Positions 1 to 6,553 of a DNA stretch of 11,108 bases are shown in pieces. Numbering within the stretch: the stretch's first letter is position 1; each line of letters starts with the position of its first letter. Below the pieces are notes generated by a model that did not search any database, was not told the DNA's origin, and was given only the letters and a program-made list of their open reading frames with translations. Position numbers and translations under genes: made by a program. The DNA comes from Acidobacteriota bacterium (GTDB taxonomy: Bacteria > Acidobacteriota > Terriglobia > Bryobacterales > Bryobacteraceae). The DNA lies in assembly GCA_023436715.1 (NCBI GenBank), contig JAEZIJ010000256.1, forward strand, positions 1-11,108. The letters run 5' to 3'.

Positions 1-388
1 GGGGGGGGGGGCCCCGCCCCGGCGCGCGGTGCCAGCCCGAGGAGCAGTGAAAGGGTAGCGGCAGACGAACGATGGTACGTCAGCGACCAGGATTCGCTTT
101 CGCGAGTACCTCAAGCGGAAAGTGGCCGTCCCGGGCGCGAACCTTTCGCCAGATGCCCGCACATATCTAGCGACGCTCACGTGGTCGATGTCGAGAAGCC
201 CGGGCGCGGTCGCGAAAAGAAGCCAACATCTCAGGAATGCCCTCAACCAGCCTGAGAAAGGCAGCGACCTCCATAGAGCGCTGACCAAGGCGCTCGGCAA
301 GGATCTTTGTGTCGGATGGGCTGGGCCTTGGGCTCGGAAGTACGAGGATCCGGTGTATGGATCACGCACAGGTTTGGAGTCTGTGATT
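1..388. other. Window edge without a confident gene
   Basis: The window opens with 11 consecutive G bases followed by a GC-only stretch. A plus-strand frame is open from about 59 and reaches the first gene in the same frame, with a GTG at 122, but the roughly 100 residues it encodes match no family I recognise and precede a clear signal peptide at 389. A 35-codon minus-strand frame (274 down to 167, starting MEVAAFLRLVEG) also looks vaguely protein-like. Neither has a convincing ribosome binding site. The stretch could be a decayed gene remnant or plain intergenic DNA. Confidence 0.4.
376..379 (+). promoter_or_regulatory. Ribosome binding site deciding the start at 389
   Basis: GGAG lies 9 bases before the ATG at 389. 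Together with the signal peptide that begins exactly there, it favours 389 over the upstream in-frame GTG at 122, which has no comparable site. Confidence 0.6.
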
Positions 389-2971
389 ATGCGATTCTCT
401 CAGCTCTTGCTACTTGCAATGTTGCCAGTGGTGGCTCTGGCGCAGCTCGGCCCGCCAAGCCGTGAATACATCCGCCTTAACGGTCGCGTGATCGCCATCG
501 AATCTCCGCCGCCAGCGCAGCCTCCCGGAGTAACCGTCGCCGTCAGCCCTGCGACGGCGAGCCTTGCCGCGGGTCAGGCACAGCAGTTCACGGCTACTGT
601 GAGTGGGACAAGCAACACTGCGGTCACATGGACGCTGGACCCTGCCGATTCCGGAACCGTCAGCTCCAGCGGGCTCTATAAGGCTCCAGCCGTGATTGCG
701 GGCCGCCCGCCTGCCCGCGTAATCGCCACGAGCGTGGCCGACAACGCGAAGTCTGCCAGCGCCACAGTCAGCTTCTATGGTTCGGCGACTTCCGGCGACT
801 TTCCGGTCTTTGGTACGTTCATCAACTTTTATCGCGCGTTGACTCCCGAGCTTTGGGCAAAGGAGTTTCAGTACATGCGCGATGTACAGATGGACATCGT
901 GATCGTCGTCTCCGTCGGTCATCTGCGGACGTACACCGGCGATCCACTGGGCTACGGACTCGCTCCGGACGGCCTGCTCTATCCGAGCCAATGGGTTCCA
1001 ACCGCCGAGCGGCCAACCACGGACCGCCTGGAGATGATCCTTTCACTTGCCGACGCCAATAACATGAAGGTGTATCTCGGCTCGCTTCAGACCGAGCAGG
1101 ACTGGGGCACCGGGCTGGAGTTCGCGGCACTGCGCGAATACAACAAACGGGTGGCAACCGAGATCCTCCAGCGCTACGGCGGCCACCCATCCTTGCGCGG
1201 CTGGTACTTCACCCAGGAGATCTGGATGAATTGGGTGAAGTATTATGGGCCGTCTTATTACGGCACAGGCCTGCTCCGCGATTTCACCGCGGACATGCGA
1301 CAGATTAACTCGAGCAAGCCCGTCATCACGTCCACGGTATTCAAGAAGGATCCGTACTATTCGATGCCGGGGCTCACGCCGGCGGAACTTCAGACCGCCG
1401 CGACCGGCTTTCTCCAAACCAGCCAGATCGACGTGCTCATGCCGCAGGACGGAGCCGGCGCCGAGGCCGGGGCGCCGCCGCTTTCCGAACTGCCGTCCTA
1501 TTTCAGCGCGCTTCAAGCCGCACAGGCGGCCGCCGGAAACCGGACCGCGCTCTGGTCCATCACCGAAACATTTCGCGCCGATCCCAATCTGACCAGCGAC
1601 CGGTACCCTCCGGCCGATGTGCTGCGGATGGATACGCAGGTAAACTCCATCCGGCCCTACGTGAGCGGCTTCGTGAGCTGGATTTTCGGGAATGACATGT
1701 CGCCCCAAGCGACTTACTACCCGGTCGAAGCAAGCGAGCTGAACCGGAAGTACCGTTCGCGTTTCCGTCCCGCGCAGTATCCCAATTGGAGCGTGCTCCC
1801 GCTCGTGTCTTACCAGTTTTCGCCGCAACCGTCTCCTTACTATCCGGATTCTCCCTCCGTGCCGAAGCTCTCCAATCGCACCGGCGGCGGTTACAACGGA
1901 TATTCGCTCGCCGAGTGGGTCGGTTTCCCCGTCGAGCAGACAGGCGGAATTGTCGAGATCACGGCCGACCTCGGCATGAGCCGACAGATCGAATCCGTCC
2001 GGGCGCTGACGCAATCGTGGGCTGCATCCGGAATCTATCACCCGTCTTCGATGGGCGTTCAGGTGTCCCAGGATGGCAGCAACTGGGTAGCCCTGGGCAC
2101 GACAAACGATTTCCCCTCGAACACGGCGGATTTCGCGGTGATGTGGGGCGGAGTGCAGGGTGAGGCGACGGCGCGCTATGTGAAATGGCGGTTTGCGCAT
2201 ACCGGCTGGCTGTTTCTCTCAGAGCTTGAAGTGCTGGGAGCGGCGGGCCCGGAAACTCCTCCAGACATTAGCGTCACGATCTCTCCCGCCAGCGCGAGCT
2301 TGAACGCAGGCGGGACCCAGTTGTTCACTGCGCCAGTATCCGGCACAAGCAACGGGGCTGTAACGTGGAGCCTCAGTCCTGCTGTCGGCACCGTCGAGAA
2401 CGGGCTTTACACCGCGCCGTCGAGCCTAAGTGGAGGCCAGACAGTCACGGTGCAGGCAGCCAGTGTTGCCGATCCCTCGAAATACGCTCGGGCGGCCGTC
2501 AACCTTATGCCTAATGTGGCGCCGCCACCGCAGGTCGGGCCAATGAACCCCGACCAGGGGAGCGGCCTGTCGCACCTGTTCAGCTTTGAGGCGCGAGCCG
2601 GTACCGGATCGCTCGATTGGGTCCAAATCGCGTTTTCGCCCTCAGGCGGCCTTACGCCCACAAATGCTTGCCTCATCTGGTATAAGTACTCCGACGATAC
2701 CGCATATCTCTCGGCCGATAACGCCACCCCGGAGGTCTATGCGTGGGTCGGCGGCGGGGCTCTTGGAACCCCCGGATTGAGCATGTCCAACAGCCAGTGC
2801 ACACTCGACTATCAGAATTCCTGGGTGAGCAAGGCCGGAAACAAGGCCACATTGAACTTGAGCATTCGCTTTGCGCCTACGTGGACCGGCACAAAGAACG
2901 TGTACATGGCCGCGCAGGACGCCGCGGCGATGGTGGCATGGCCGTATGTGGGTTATTGGGTGGTCGAGTGA
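389..2971 (+). CDS. Secreted multidomain glycoside-hydrolase-like protein (DUF4434-like barrel, F5/8-type and Ig-like modules)
   Basis: An 860-residue exported protein. Residues 1-18 form a signal peptide ending ALA before Q19. A short REYIRLNGRVIAIE segment follows, then an Ig-like domain (about 46-130), a TIM-barrel-like region resembling DUF4434 (about 138-460), an F5/8 type C (discoidin-like) module (about 485-617), a second Ig-like domain paralogous to the first (about 626-706), and a C-terminal module (about 710-860) with Cys761 and an NSQC motif at 801-804. In the barrel, E277 (YFTQEIW) and E393 (SITETF) sit where clan GH-A enzymes place the acid/base and nucleophile; that assignment is inference. 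The substrate is unknown; a plant or microbial polysaccharide is likely and the F5/8 module may bind sugar. The frame continues upstream to a GTG at 122, but the signal peptide and GGAG box support 389. The next gene starts 13 bases after the stop, so the two are probably co-transcribed. Confidence 0.8.
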   Translation: MRFSQLLLLAMLPVVALAQLGPPSREYIRLNGRVIAIESPPPAQPPGVTVAVSPATASLAAGQAQQFTATVSGTSNTAVTWTLDPADSGTVSSSGLYKAPAVIAGRPPARVIATSVADNAKSASATVSFYGSATSGDFPVFGTFINFYRALTPELWAKEFQYMRDVQMDIVIVVSVGHLRTYTGDPLGYGLAPDGLLYPSQWVPTAERPTTDRLEMILSLADANNMKVYLGSLQTEQDWGTGLEFAALREYNKRVATEILQRYGGHPSLRGWYFTQEIWMNWVKYYGPSYYGTGLLRDFTADMRQINSSKPVITSTVFKKDPYYSMPGLTPAELQTAATGFLQTSQIDVLMPQDGAGAEAGAPPLSELPSYFSALQAAQAAAGNRTALWSITETFRADPNLTSDRYPPADVLRMDTQVNSIRPYVSGFVSWIFGNDMSPQATYYPVEASELNRKYRSRFRPAQYPNWSVLPLVSYQFSPQPSPYYPDSPSVPKLSNRTGGGYNGYSLAEWVGFPVEQTGGIVEITADLGMSRQIESVRALTQSWAASGIYHPSSMGVQVSQDGSNWVALGTTNDFPSNTADFAVMWGGVQGEATARYVKWRFAHTGWLFLSELEVLGAAGPETPPDISVTISPASASLNAGGTQLFTAPVSGTSNGAVTWSLSPAVGTVENGLYTAPSSLSGGQTVTVQAASVADPSKYARAAVNLMPNVAPPPQVGPMNPDQGSGLSHLFSFEARAGTGSLDWVQIAFSPSGGLTPTNACLIWYKYSDDTAYLSADNATPEVYAWVGGGALGTPGLSMSNSQCTLDYQNSWVSKAGNKATLNLSIRFAPTWTGTKNVYMAAQDAAAMVAWPYVGYWVVE

Positions 2972-2984
2972 ATTGGAGCACTCT

Positions 2985-3662
2985 ATGAAGCGAATGATAT
3001 CAATCGCGATTCTTGTGGCCGGCGTGGCAAGCTTGAGGGCCGCGACGGTGACCGGCAAAGTCGTCGACGAGAGGAAACGACCGCTGCCCGGCGCGACAGT
3101 GTGGGTTCAGATCCGCCCTGATACGAAGTCTCATCCGAAGCCCTTTAGCGTCTCGAGCCGCAGCGGGCGTGATGGTGCGTTTTCCATGGCCGGTGTACCT
3201 GCCGGGCAGTTCATCGCCTGCGTGCAGTATCCGGACAGCCCCTATGTCGACGGATGCGCGTGGGATGTGCCGCGCACGTTCGCGCTGACAGATAACGGTG
3301 CGCTCGATCTGGGCGCGCTCGAACTGCGCGAGGGACATGAATTCAGGGTTAGAATCGACGACCCGCGGGGCGAGTTGGATCAAATACGAAAGGCCGGCAC
3401 GAAGCCGGACCTCAGGATCGGGCTTTGGACGGCGGCGGGCTTCTTTTACCCGCTGCCGTTGAAACGGGAGCAGCCGAACAGCCGCGAATACACGGCGGTG
3501 GTTCCCTATGACGTGCCGTTCCGGCTGACGGCGCAAACCGAGAAGGTGCAACTGGCCGGCGAGCGCGGAAAGCCGGTCGACGGCCAGAAAGCTTTCACAG
3601 TCAAGCGAGGAAACGAGCCGCCTGTGTTCCACCTCGAAATCACAGGAATCGCGCAACGGTAG
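2985..3662 (+). CDS. Secreted carboxypeptidase-regulatory-like domain protein
   Basis: A 225-residue protein with a signal peptide (residues 1-19, ending SLRA before ATV). Residues about 21-115 read as a carboxypeptidase regulatory-like (transthyretin/Cna-B-type) beta-sandwich: TVTGKVVDERKRPLPGATV, then the DGAFSMAGVPAGQF strand-turn typical of the fold. The remaining part, to residue 225, is probably another beta-rich region of no recognised family. No catalytic motif is visible, so a binding or structural role outside the cytoplasm is more likely than an enzymatic one. GGAG at 2975-2978 sits 6 bases before the ATG, which decides this start over earlier in-frame codons that lie inside the preceding gene. 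The gene follows the GH-like gene by 13 bases, suggesting a shared transcript and perhaps action on the same substrate or envelope site. Confidence 0.75.
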   Translation: MKRMISIAILVAGVASLRAATVTGKVVDERKRPLPGATVWVQIRPDTKSHPKPFSVSSRSGRDGAFSMAGVPAGQFIACVQYPDSPYVDGCAWDVPRTFALTDNGALDLGALELREGHEFRVRIDDPRGELDQIRKAGTKPDLRIGLWTAAGFFYPLPLKREQPNSREYTAVVPYDVPFRLTAQTEKVQLAGERGKPVDGQKAFTVKRGNEPPVFHLEITGIAQR

Positions 3663-3745
3663 GGTGGGGGTGTGCCTAACCAATCAATCCGCCCCCTATC
3701 GGAGTTGTCAAAGAATCCTGGGGGCGCCTGGGGCAGCGGCCGGCA

Positions 3746-3798
3746 GGGGCTGAAGCCCGTGGCTTGGCAAGGCCTTGCGGCACGACTGAAGCCGTGCC
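3746..3798. repeat. REP-like hairpin cluster
   Basis: Three palindromes lie in 53 bases: GGGCT-GA-AGCCC at 3747-3758, the perfect 12-base palindrome GCAAGGCCTTGC at 3767-3778, and GGCACG...CGTGCC arms at 3779-3798 around ACTGAAGC. The first and third share a CTGAAGCC core, as in intergenic repeats I associate with Acidobacteriota. They could act as transcript ends or RNA-stabilising structures for the operon ending at 3662, or be non-autonomous mobile repeats. Confidence 0.6.
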
Positions 3799-3858
3799 CT
3801 GATACAAGGCCATGGGTGCCTTTGACCGGAGCAAGCGGTATACGCGAAACGGCGGCCG

Positions 3859-3900
3859 GCTCGGTGAGGCGGAGCCGAGCGCTGGCGCAACCGGAAGCGG
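3859..3900. repeat. Hairpin plus dispersed repeat word
   Basis: GCTCGG (3859-3864) and CCGAGC (3875-3880) form a 6-bp stem with a 10-base loop. Directly after, 3886-3900 reads CGCAACCGGAAGCGG, identical at 14 of 15 positions to 10905-10919. A second copy in another gap 7 kb away indicates a dispersed repeat family. Confidence 0.5.
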
Positions 3901-4017
3901 TTCCGCTATTCCGATATTCCGGGGTCGCTGTCTTTGACCACGACCTGGGATCAGTACGCCTATCAAGACGGAAAGCTGCAGGAGAGGCATCTTGTGTTGA
4001 AAAGCGTCTCCGTTTGA
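3868..4017 (+). pseudogene. Orphan C-terminal tail of a lost gene
   Basis: In the frame ending at the TGA at 4015-4017 the last 38 or so codons read like genuine protein (SLSLTTTWDQYAYQDGKLQE followed by RHLVLKSVSV and stop). The frame is closed upstream by TGA at 3865-3867, contains no ATG, and its first part runs into the repeat word at 3886-3900. This is what remains if a gene was cut by repeat insertion or deletion. The parent family is not recognised. The protein-like composition is visible; the truncation history is inference. Confidence 0.4.
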
Positions 4018-4098
4018 GAAGCATCTTGCATTGGGACAATATTGATGGCAGCCGGGAAGCGGCGGTTTAGGTGTAATCTATAACTGTTCTGGCATGTC

Positions 4099-5754
4099 AT
4101 GGACCTGGATAAGAAATACGAACTCGGCGAAGTAGTCGCGAACGACAGCGAATCCAAGACGTTCCGGGCGCGCGAGCTTGCCACGGGCCGTCCGGTCTTC
4201 GTGCATATCCTGTTCGGAGCGGCGCCGCCCGGCCAGGAAACGCTGCCTGGCAGGTTGCTGCGGCTCAAGGAGGATCCCTCGGCGGAGAAGCGCGCGCTGG
4301 TGCTGGAGATCAGCGACCACAAGGGGATGCCGTACGCAGTCACCGAGGTATTGCCGGATTTCACGAGCGTGCGCGGATGGCTCGAGGCACCGGCGCGCCC
4401 GGTTTCGGCTCCGGTGGCGGACCCCATGACACGCGCGGGCAGGTACCAGGTCCCCACAGTGCAGAGACCGGTTCAGCCTGCGGCGCCCGCTCCGCCAGCG
4501 CCAGCCCAGCCCGCGGCGGAAGAAGATGCATTCGCGCGGCTGTTCGGGCCGGCGGAGAGCCTGGCCGAGACGATACCGCCCCAGAAGGCTGCCGCCCCGG
4601 TAGAGCCGGCACAGGCCCGGCAGACGGGGGGTGAGTTCACCCAGCTATTCCATGCAACCGTTGGCGATGCGCCAGAGCCGCCCGCGCCGGCCGCGAAGCC
4701 TGCGGCCCCGCCGCCGCAGCCGTCATCATCGGCGCCCGGATCATTCACCGCGCTGTTCGCTTCCCCGCCTCAACCCGCGGCTGCGCAACCCCCAAGCGCG
4801 CCACCGGCGGTACAGGAGCCACAGGCGCCGCCGGTCCAGCCCGCTCCTTCGCAGCCGGGGTCGTTCACCAGCCTTTTTGCCGCGCAGGCCACGCCCGCTG
4901 CGCCTCCGCCGCCAAGTCCGACGCCGGTAGTCTCCCAGCCGCCGGCCGCCCCGGCTCCGCCGTCATCACAGCCGGGCGAGTTTACGCGGCTGTTCAGCGC
5001 GTCGCCTGTGGCGTCAAGCCCGGCGCCGCCCGCCCACGCGCCGAGCCAGGATTGGGGAGCCGTTCCGAAGCCGCCCGGCGGAGGCCAGCCCGGCGAGTTC
5101 ACTCGCATGTTCCGGTCACCGGATGCCGCGCCGGCAGCCGCGGAACCGCCCCGCCCGCCGGTATCCGGCACCCCAGCCGGAGGCCCCGGCCAGTTCACGC
5201 AACTCTTTCGGACCTCGGAAACGCTGGGATCCAGCGACTTTGTTCCGCCACCGCCGCCGCAGCCGCCCCGGGACATCATGTCCGCGCCGCCGCCCCCACC
5301 GGCGCCGCCGCCTTCGAGGCCGCCCGGTGAATTCACGCGACAGTTCGGCACGTCGATGCTGGGTGGCGGAGCGGTCCCGCCGCCTCCGCGCCCCGCGCCG
5401 CCGCAAGGGGCGACGGGAGCCTTCTCCGCGCCCGCGCCGCAGGCTCAGCCGATGCAGGCCCCATCAGGCCCCGGCGAGTACACCCGGCTGTTTAGTGCGC
5501 AGCCCGCACCTGGAATGCCTGGCCCGGGCACAGCGCCGCCCGCACAGCCGCCCGTGCAGTATCCCGGCACGCAGATGCCGGCCGCGCCGCCCCAGCAGCT
5601 CCAGGGGATGCAAATGCCTCAGCCGATACAGGCTCCGGCCCCGGCTCAGGCGGTTCCTAAGAGCTCGAACCTGCCGCTGATTATCTTCATCATCGTTATG
5701 GGTCTGGCTTTACTCGGCCTGATTCTGTTTCTGGTGCAAAATAGTACCCTATAG
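4099..5754 (+). CDS. Tail-anchored proline-rich protein with nine GEFTRLF-type motifs
   Basis: A 551-residue protein of unknown function. Residues 1-97 (KYELGEVV, KTFRARELATGRPVFVHIL, then a TEVLPDF..VRGWL segment) resemble the first part of a protein-kinase fold, the N-lobe and hinge, but no catalytic loop or DFG follows. Residues 98-520 are proline/alanine-rich and look disordered, with nine copies of a 7-residue motif, consensus G-E-F-T-R-L-F, starting at 143, 178, 214, 254, 293, 332, 364, 410 and 459. Residues 525-546 form one hydrophobic segment five residues from the C-terminus. With no signal peptide, this predicts a tail-anchored protein with its motif array in the cytoplasm. The ATG at 4099 has no good ribosome binding site but fits the start of the conserved-looking region. 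Similar GEFTRMF-repeat proteins occur in Acidobacteriota to my recollection; I know of no described function. A scaffold or docking role is inference. Confidence 0.75.
   Translation: MDLDKKYELGEVVANDSESKTFRARELATGRPVFVHILFGAAPPGQETLPGRLLRLKEDPSAEKRALVLEISDHKGMPYAVTEVLPDFTSVRGWLEAPARPVSAPVADPMTRAGRYQVPTVQRPVQPAAPAPPAPAQPAAEEDAFARLFGPAESLAETIPPQKAAAPVEPAQARQTGGEFTQLFHATVGDAPEPPAPAAKPAAPPPQPSSSAPGSFTALFASPPQPAAAQPPSAPPAVQEPQAPPVQPAPSQPGSFTSLFAAQATPAAPPPPSPTPVVSQPPAAPAPPSSQPGEFTRLFSASPVASSPAPPAHAPSQDWGAVPKPPGGGQPGEFTRMFRSPDAAPAAAEPPRPPVSGTPAGGPGQFTQLFRTSETLGSSDFVPPPPPQPPRDIMSAPPPPPAPPPSRPPGEFTRQFGTSMLGGGAVPPPPRPAPPQGATGAFSAPAPQAQPMQAPSGPGEYTRLFSAQPAPGMPGPGTAPPAQPPVQYPGTQMPAAPPQQLQGMQMPQPIQAPAPAQAVPKSSNLPLIIFIIVMGLALLGLILFLVQNSTL
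4525..5493 (+). repeat. Array of nine FTxLF-type coding repeats
   Basis: The nine units read DAFARLF, GEFTQLF, GSFTALF, GSFTSLF, GEFTRLF, GEFTRMF, GQFTQLF, GEFTRQF and GEYTRLF. Start-to-start distances are 35, 36, 40, 39, 39, 32, 46 and 49 residues. The aromatic at position 3 and final F are kept in all nine and T at position 4 in eight, while the proline-rich linkers vary freely. This is selection on a short motif rather than recent DNA duplication. Confidence 0.8.
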
Positions 5755-5768
5755 TACCCCCGTAGTAC
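5742..5768. promoter_or_regulatory. Three phased TAGTAC boxes
   Basis: TAGTAC occurs at 5742-5747, 5752-5757 and 5763-5768, start-to-start 10 and 11 bases, close to one DNA turn. The second copy contains the stop codon of the upstream gene, and the third ends just before a possible -35 element. The spacing suggests an operator for a protein binding one face of the helix, but chance or a leftover duplication cannot be excluded. Confidence 0.3.
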
Positions 5769-5798
5769 TTGACCCCCTCAAACGCGGGATGTTAGTTT
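5769..5798 (+). promoter_or_regulatory. Possible sigma-70-type promoter for the gene at 5823
   Basis: TTGACC (5769-5774) resembles a -35 box; TAGTTT (5793-5798), 18 bases later, is a poor -10 box. Its position just upstream of the start at 5823 is suitable. The -10 match is weak and acidobacterial promoters are poorly known, so this is tentative. Confidence 0.25.
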
Positions 5799-5822
5799 CA
5801 GAGAGCGGGCGAGGTAATTGGG

Positions 5823-6287
5823 ATGCGGACGATCATCAGGTCTGTTGTTTTAGCCATCAGTGTCCTTGCTGTGCTGTGGGGAATGTGGCAAGTCTTGGCG
5901 TTGGTCGCTGGTCTCATCAAGGGCCCGGAGCGCGCGGCGCCGTCTGTCGAGGCGACGATAAAGCCGCCGGAAAAGCCGACACGAGCCAGGCCGAAATTGC
6001 GAGTGGCGAGGGATAAAACCGCCGCTGCCGAGGTTGCGCCCCCTCCCGCGTCGCCTGCCGCAGCCGGACGGGCTGCGCGGTTTCCCACTGCGCAGGACAT
6101 TCGTCCTGGCGCGGGTCGAGAGGAACTGCGGGCGGAGTATGGCGAGCCGAATCTTCGGGCGTCGCTCTACGACCGCGGGTCGCTGCTGGAAACGTTCGTG
6201 TACCAGAACGAAGCTCGCAGCGCGACCACCTGGGCGCGGCTCCAAGACGGCAGCGTGGTAGCCAGTGCGACGGCGGGCCTGCCATAG
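5823..6287 (+). CDS. Membrane-anchored protein with BamE/SmpA-like C-terminal domain
   Basis: A 154-residue protein. Residues about 5-32 are hydrophobic (VVLAISVLAVLWGMWQVLAL) and probably a membrane anchor, since no signal-peptidase site is evident. Residues 34-86 are a proline/alanine-rich linker with basic residues. Residues 87-150 resemble the small BamE/SmpA/OmlA fold: DIRPGAGREELRAEYGEPN (helix and turn), then LLETFVYQNE and a strand ending DGSVVAS. Known BamE is an outer-membrane lipoprotein of the barrel-assembly complex; here there is no lipobox, so the fold may be used for another envelope role. GAGG at 5811-5814 sits 8 bases before the ATG. It lies 68 bases after the FTxLF-repeat gene, which also has a single membrane segment and proline-rich linker, but the TAGTAC boxes and possible promoter between them make co-transcription uncertain. 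Confidence 0.65.
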   Translation: MRTIIRSVVLAISVLAVLWGMWQVLALVAGLIKGPERAAPSVEATIKPPEKPTRARPKLRVARDKTAAAEVAPPPASPAAAGRAARFPTAQDIRPGAGREELRAEYGEPNLRASLYDRGSLLETFVYQNEARSATTWARLQDGSVVASATAGLP

Positions 6288-6303
6288 GACGTGCAGGACC
6301 GCA

Positions 6304-6492
6304 CCGTTGAAAATCGGTCGAGACCGCGCGGCTGCTGGGGCAGCCTCGGGCTGCGCCGGCCTCTCAGGCCAGCCACGCGGGCGGGCTGGGAGCCCGCCGC
6401 AGGGCGAGGCCCTGCCCCACTGGCGATCCTGCCCGGTGCGCATTTTCATCACCCTTGGTGGGCCGCAGGCCCATGGGGCACTCCGTTGAAAA
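6304..6492. repeat. Repeat island bounded by CCGTTGAAAA direct repeats
   Basis: Identical 10-base words CCGTTGAAAA lie at 6304-6313 and 6483-6492 and enclose the hairpin cluster at 6330-6473. The layout resembles a small non-autonomous insertion with flanking duplications, although 10 bases could be shared by chance or belong to the repeat unit. Confidence 0.4.
6330..6473. repeat. Five consecutive tight GC-rich hairpins
   Basis: Perfect stems with loops of 3-4 bases: GGCTGC-TGGG-GCAGCC (6330-6345), GGCCT-CTC-AGGCC (6358-6370), GGCGGGCT-GGG-AGCCCGCC (6380-6398), GCAGGGC-GAG-GCCCTGC (6399-6415) and TGGGCC-GCA-GGCCCA (6459-6473). The third and fourth abut. TGGGGCAG at 6336-6343 can also pair with CTGCCCCA at 6412-6419. 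No T-tract follows, so it is not a standard terminator. It may be a REP-type cluster or a structured RNA between the genes at 5823 and 6554. Confidence 0.65.
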
Positions 6493-6553
6493 CTGTGAAC
6501 GAATCCTGAGTGTCCCCGGATTCTTTCACGCCACGCCGCGCTACGATGGGTCA

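Larger units (their letters stand above)
3663..4098. other. Intergenic stretch with repeats and a gene remnant
   Basis: No intact gene is supported here. It holds REP-like hairpins (3746-3880), a short copy of a repeat also seen near 10905, and an orphan protein tail ending at 4017. A plus-strand frame at 3672-4070 is open, but its translation runs straight through the hairpins and changes character part-way, so I treat it as spurious. I see no clear terminator after 3662 and no convincing promoter before 4099, although TATAAC at 4079-4084 could be a -10 element. Confidence 0.6.

Noticed and set aside
122..388. N-terminal extension of the GH-like protein from GTG 122
   Set aside because: It would bury a clear signal peptide at residue 90 and has no ribosome binding site; the start at 389 has both.
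1043..2200. Long minus-strand open frame, 385 codons
   Set aside because: Fully antisense to the GH-like gene, Arg/Gly-rich with no recognisable domain; a high-GC shadow frame.
3672..4070. Plus-strand 132-codon frame in the intergenic region
   Set aside because: Translation passes through REP-like hairpins (GLKPVAWQGLAARLKP) typical of falsely called repeat proteins.
4079..4084. TATAAC as a -10 promoter box for the gene at 4099
   Set aside because: No matching -35 at 16-18 bases and only 14 bases to the ATG; too weak to call.
4770..5351. Minus-strand glycine-rich frame
   Set aside because: Its glycine repeats are the complement of the proline codons of the FTxLF-repeat gene.
4525..5493. 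Similarity of FTxLF to eukaryotic FxxLF coactivator motifs
   Set aside because: A short coincidental resemblance; no bacterial partner of that type is known.
6330..6473. CRISPR array
   Set aside because: The hairpins differ in sequence and there are no equal spacers or identical direct repeats.
6291..6509. Small frames across the hairpin island
   Set aside because: Arg/Gly/Pro-rich products of the hairpins themselves; no start signal.
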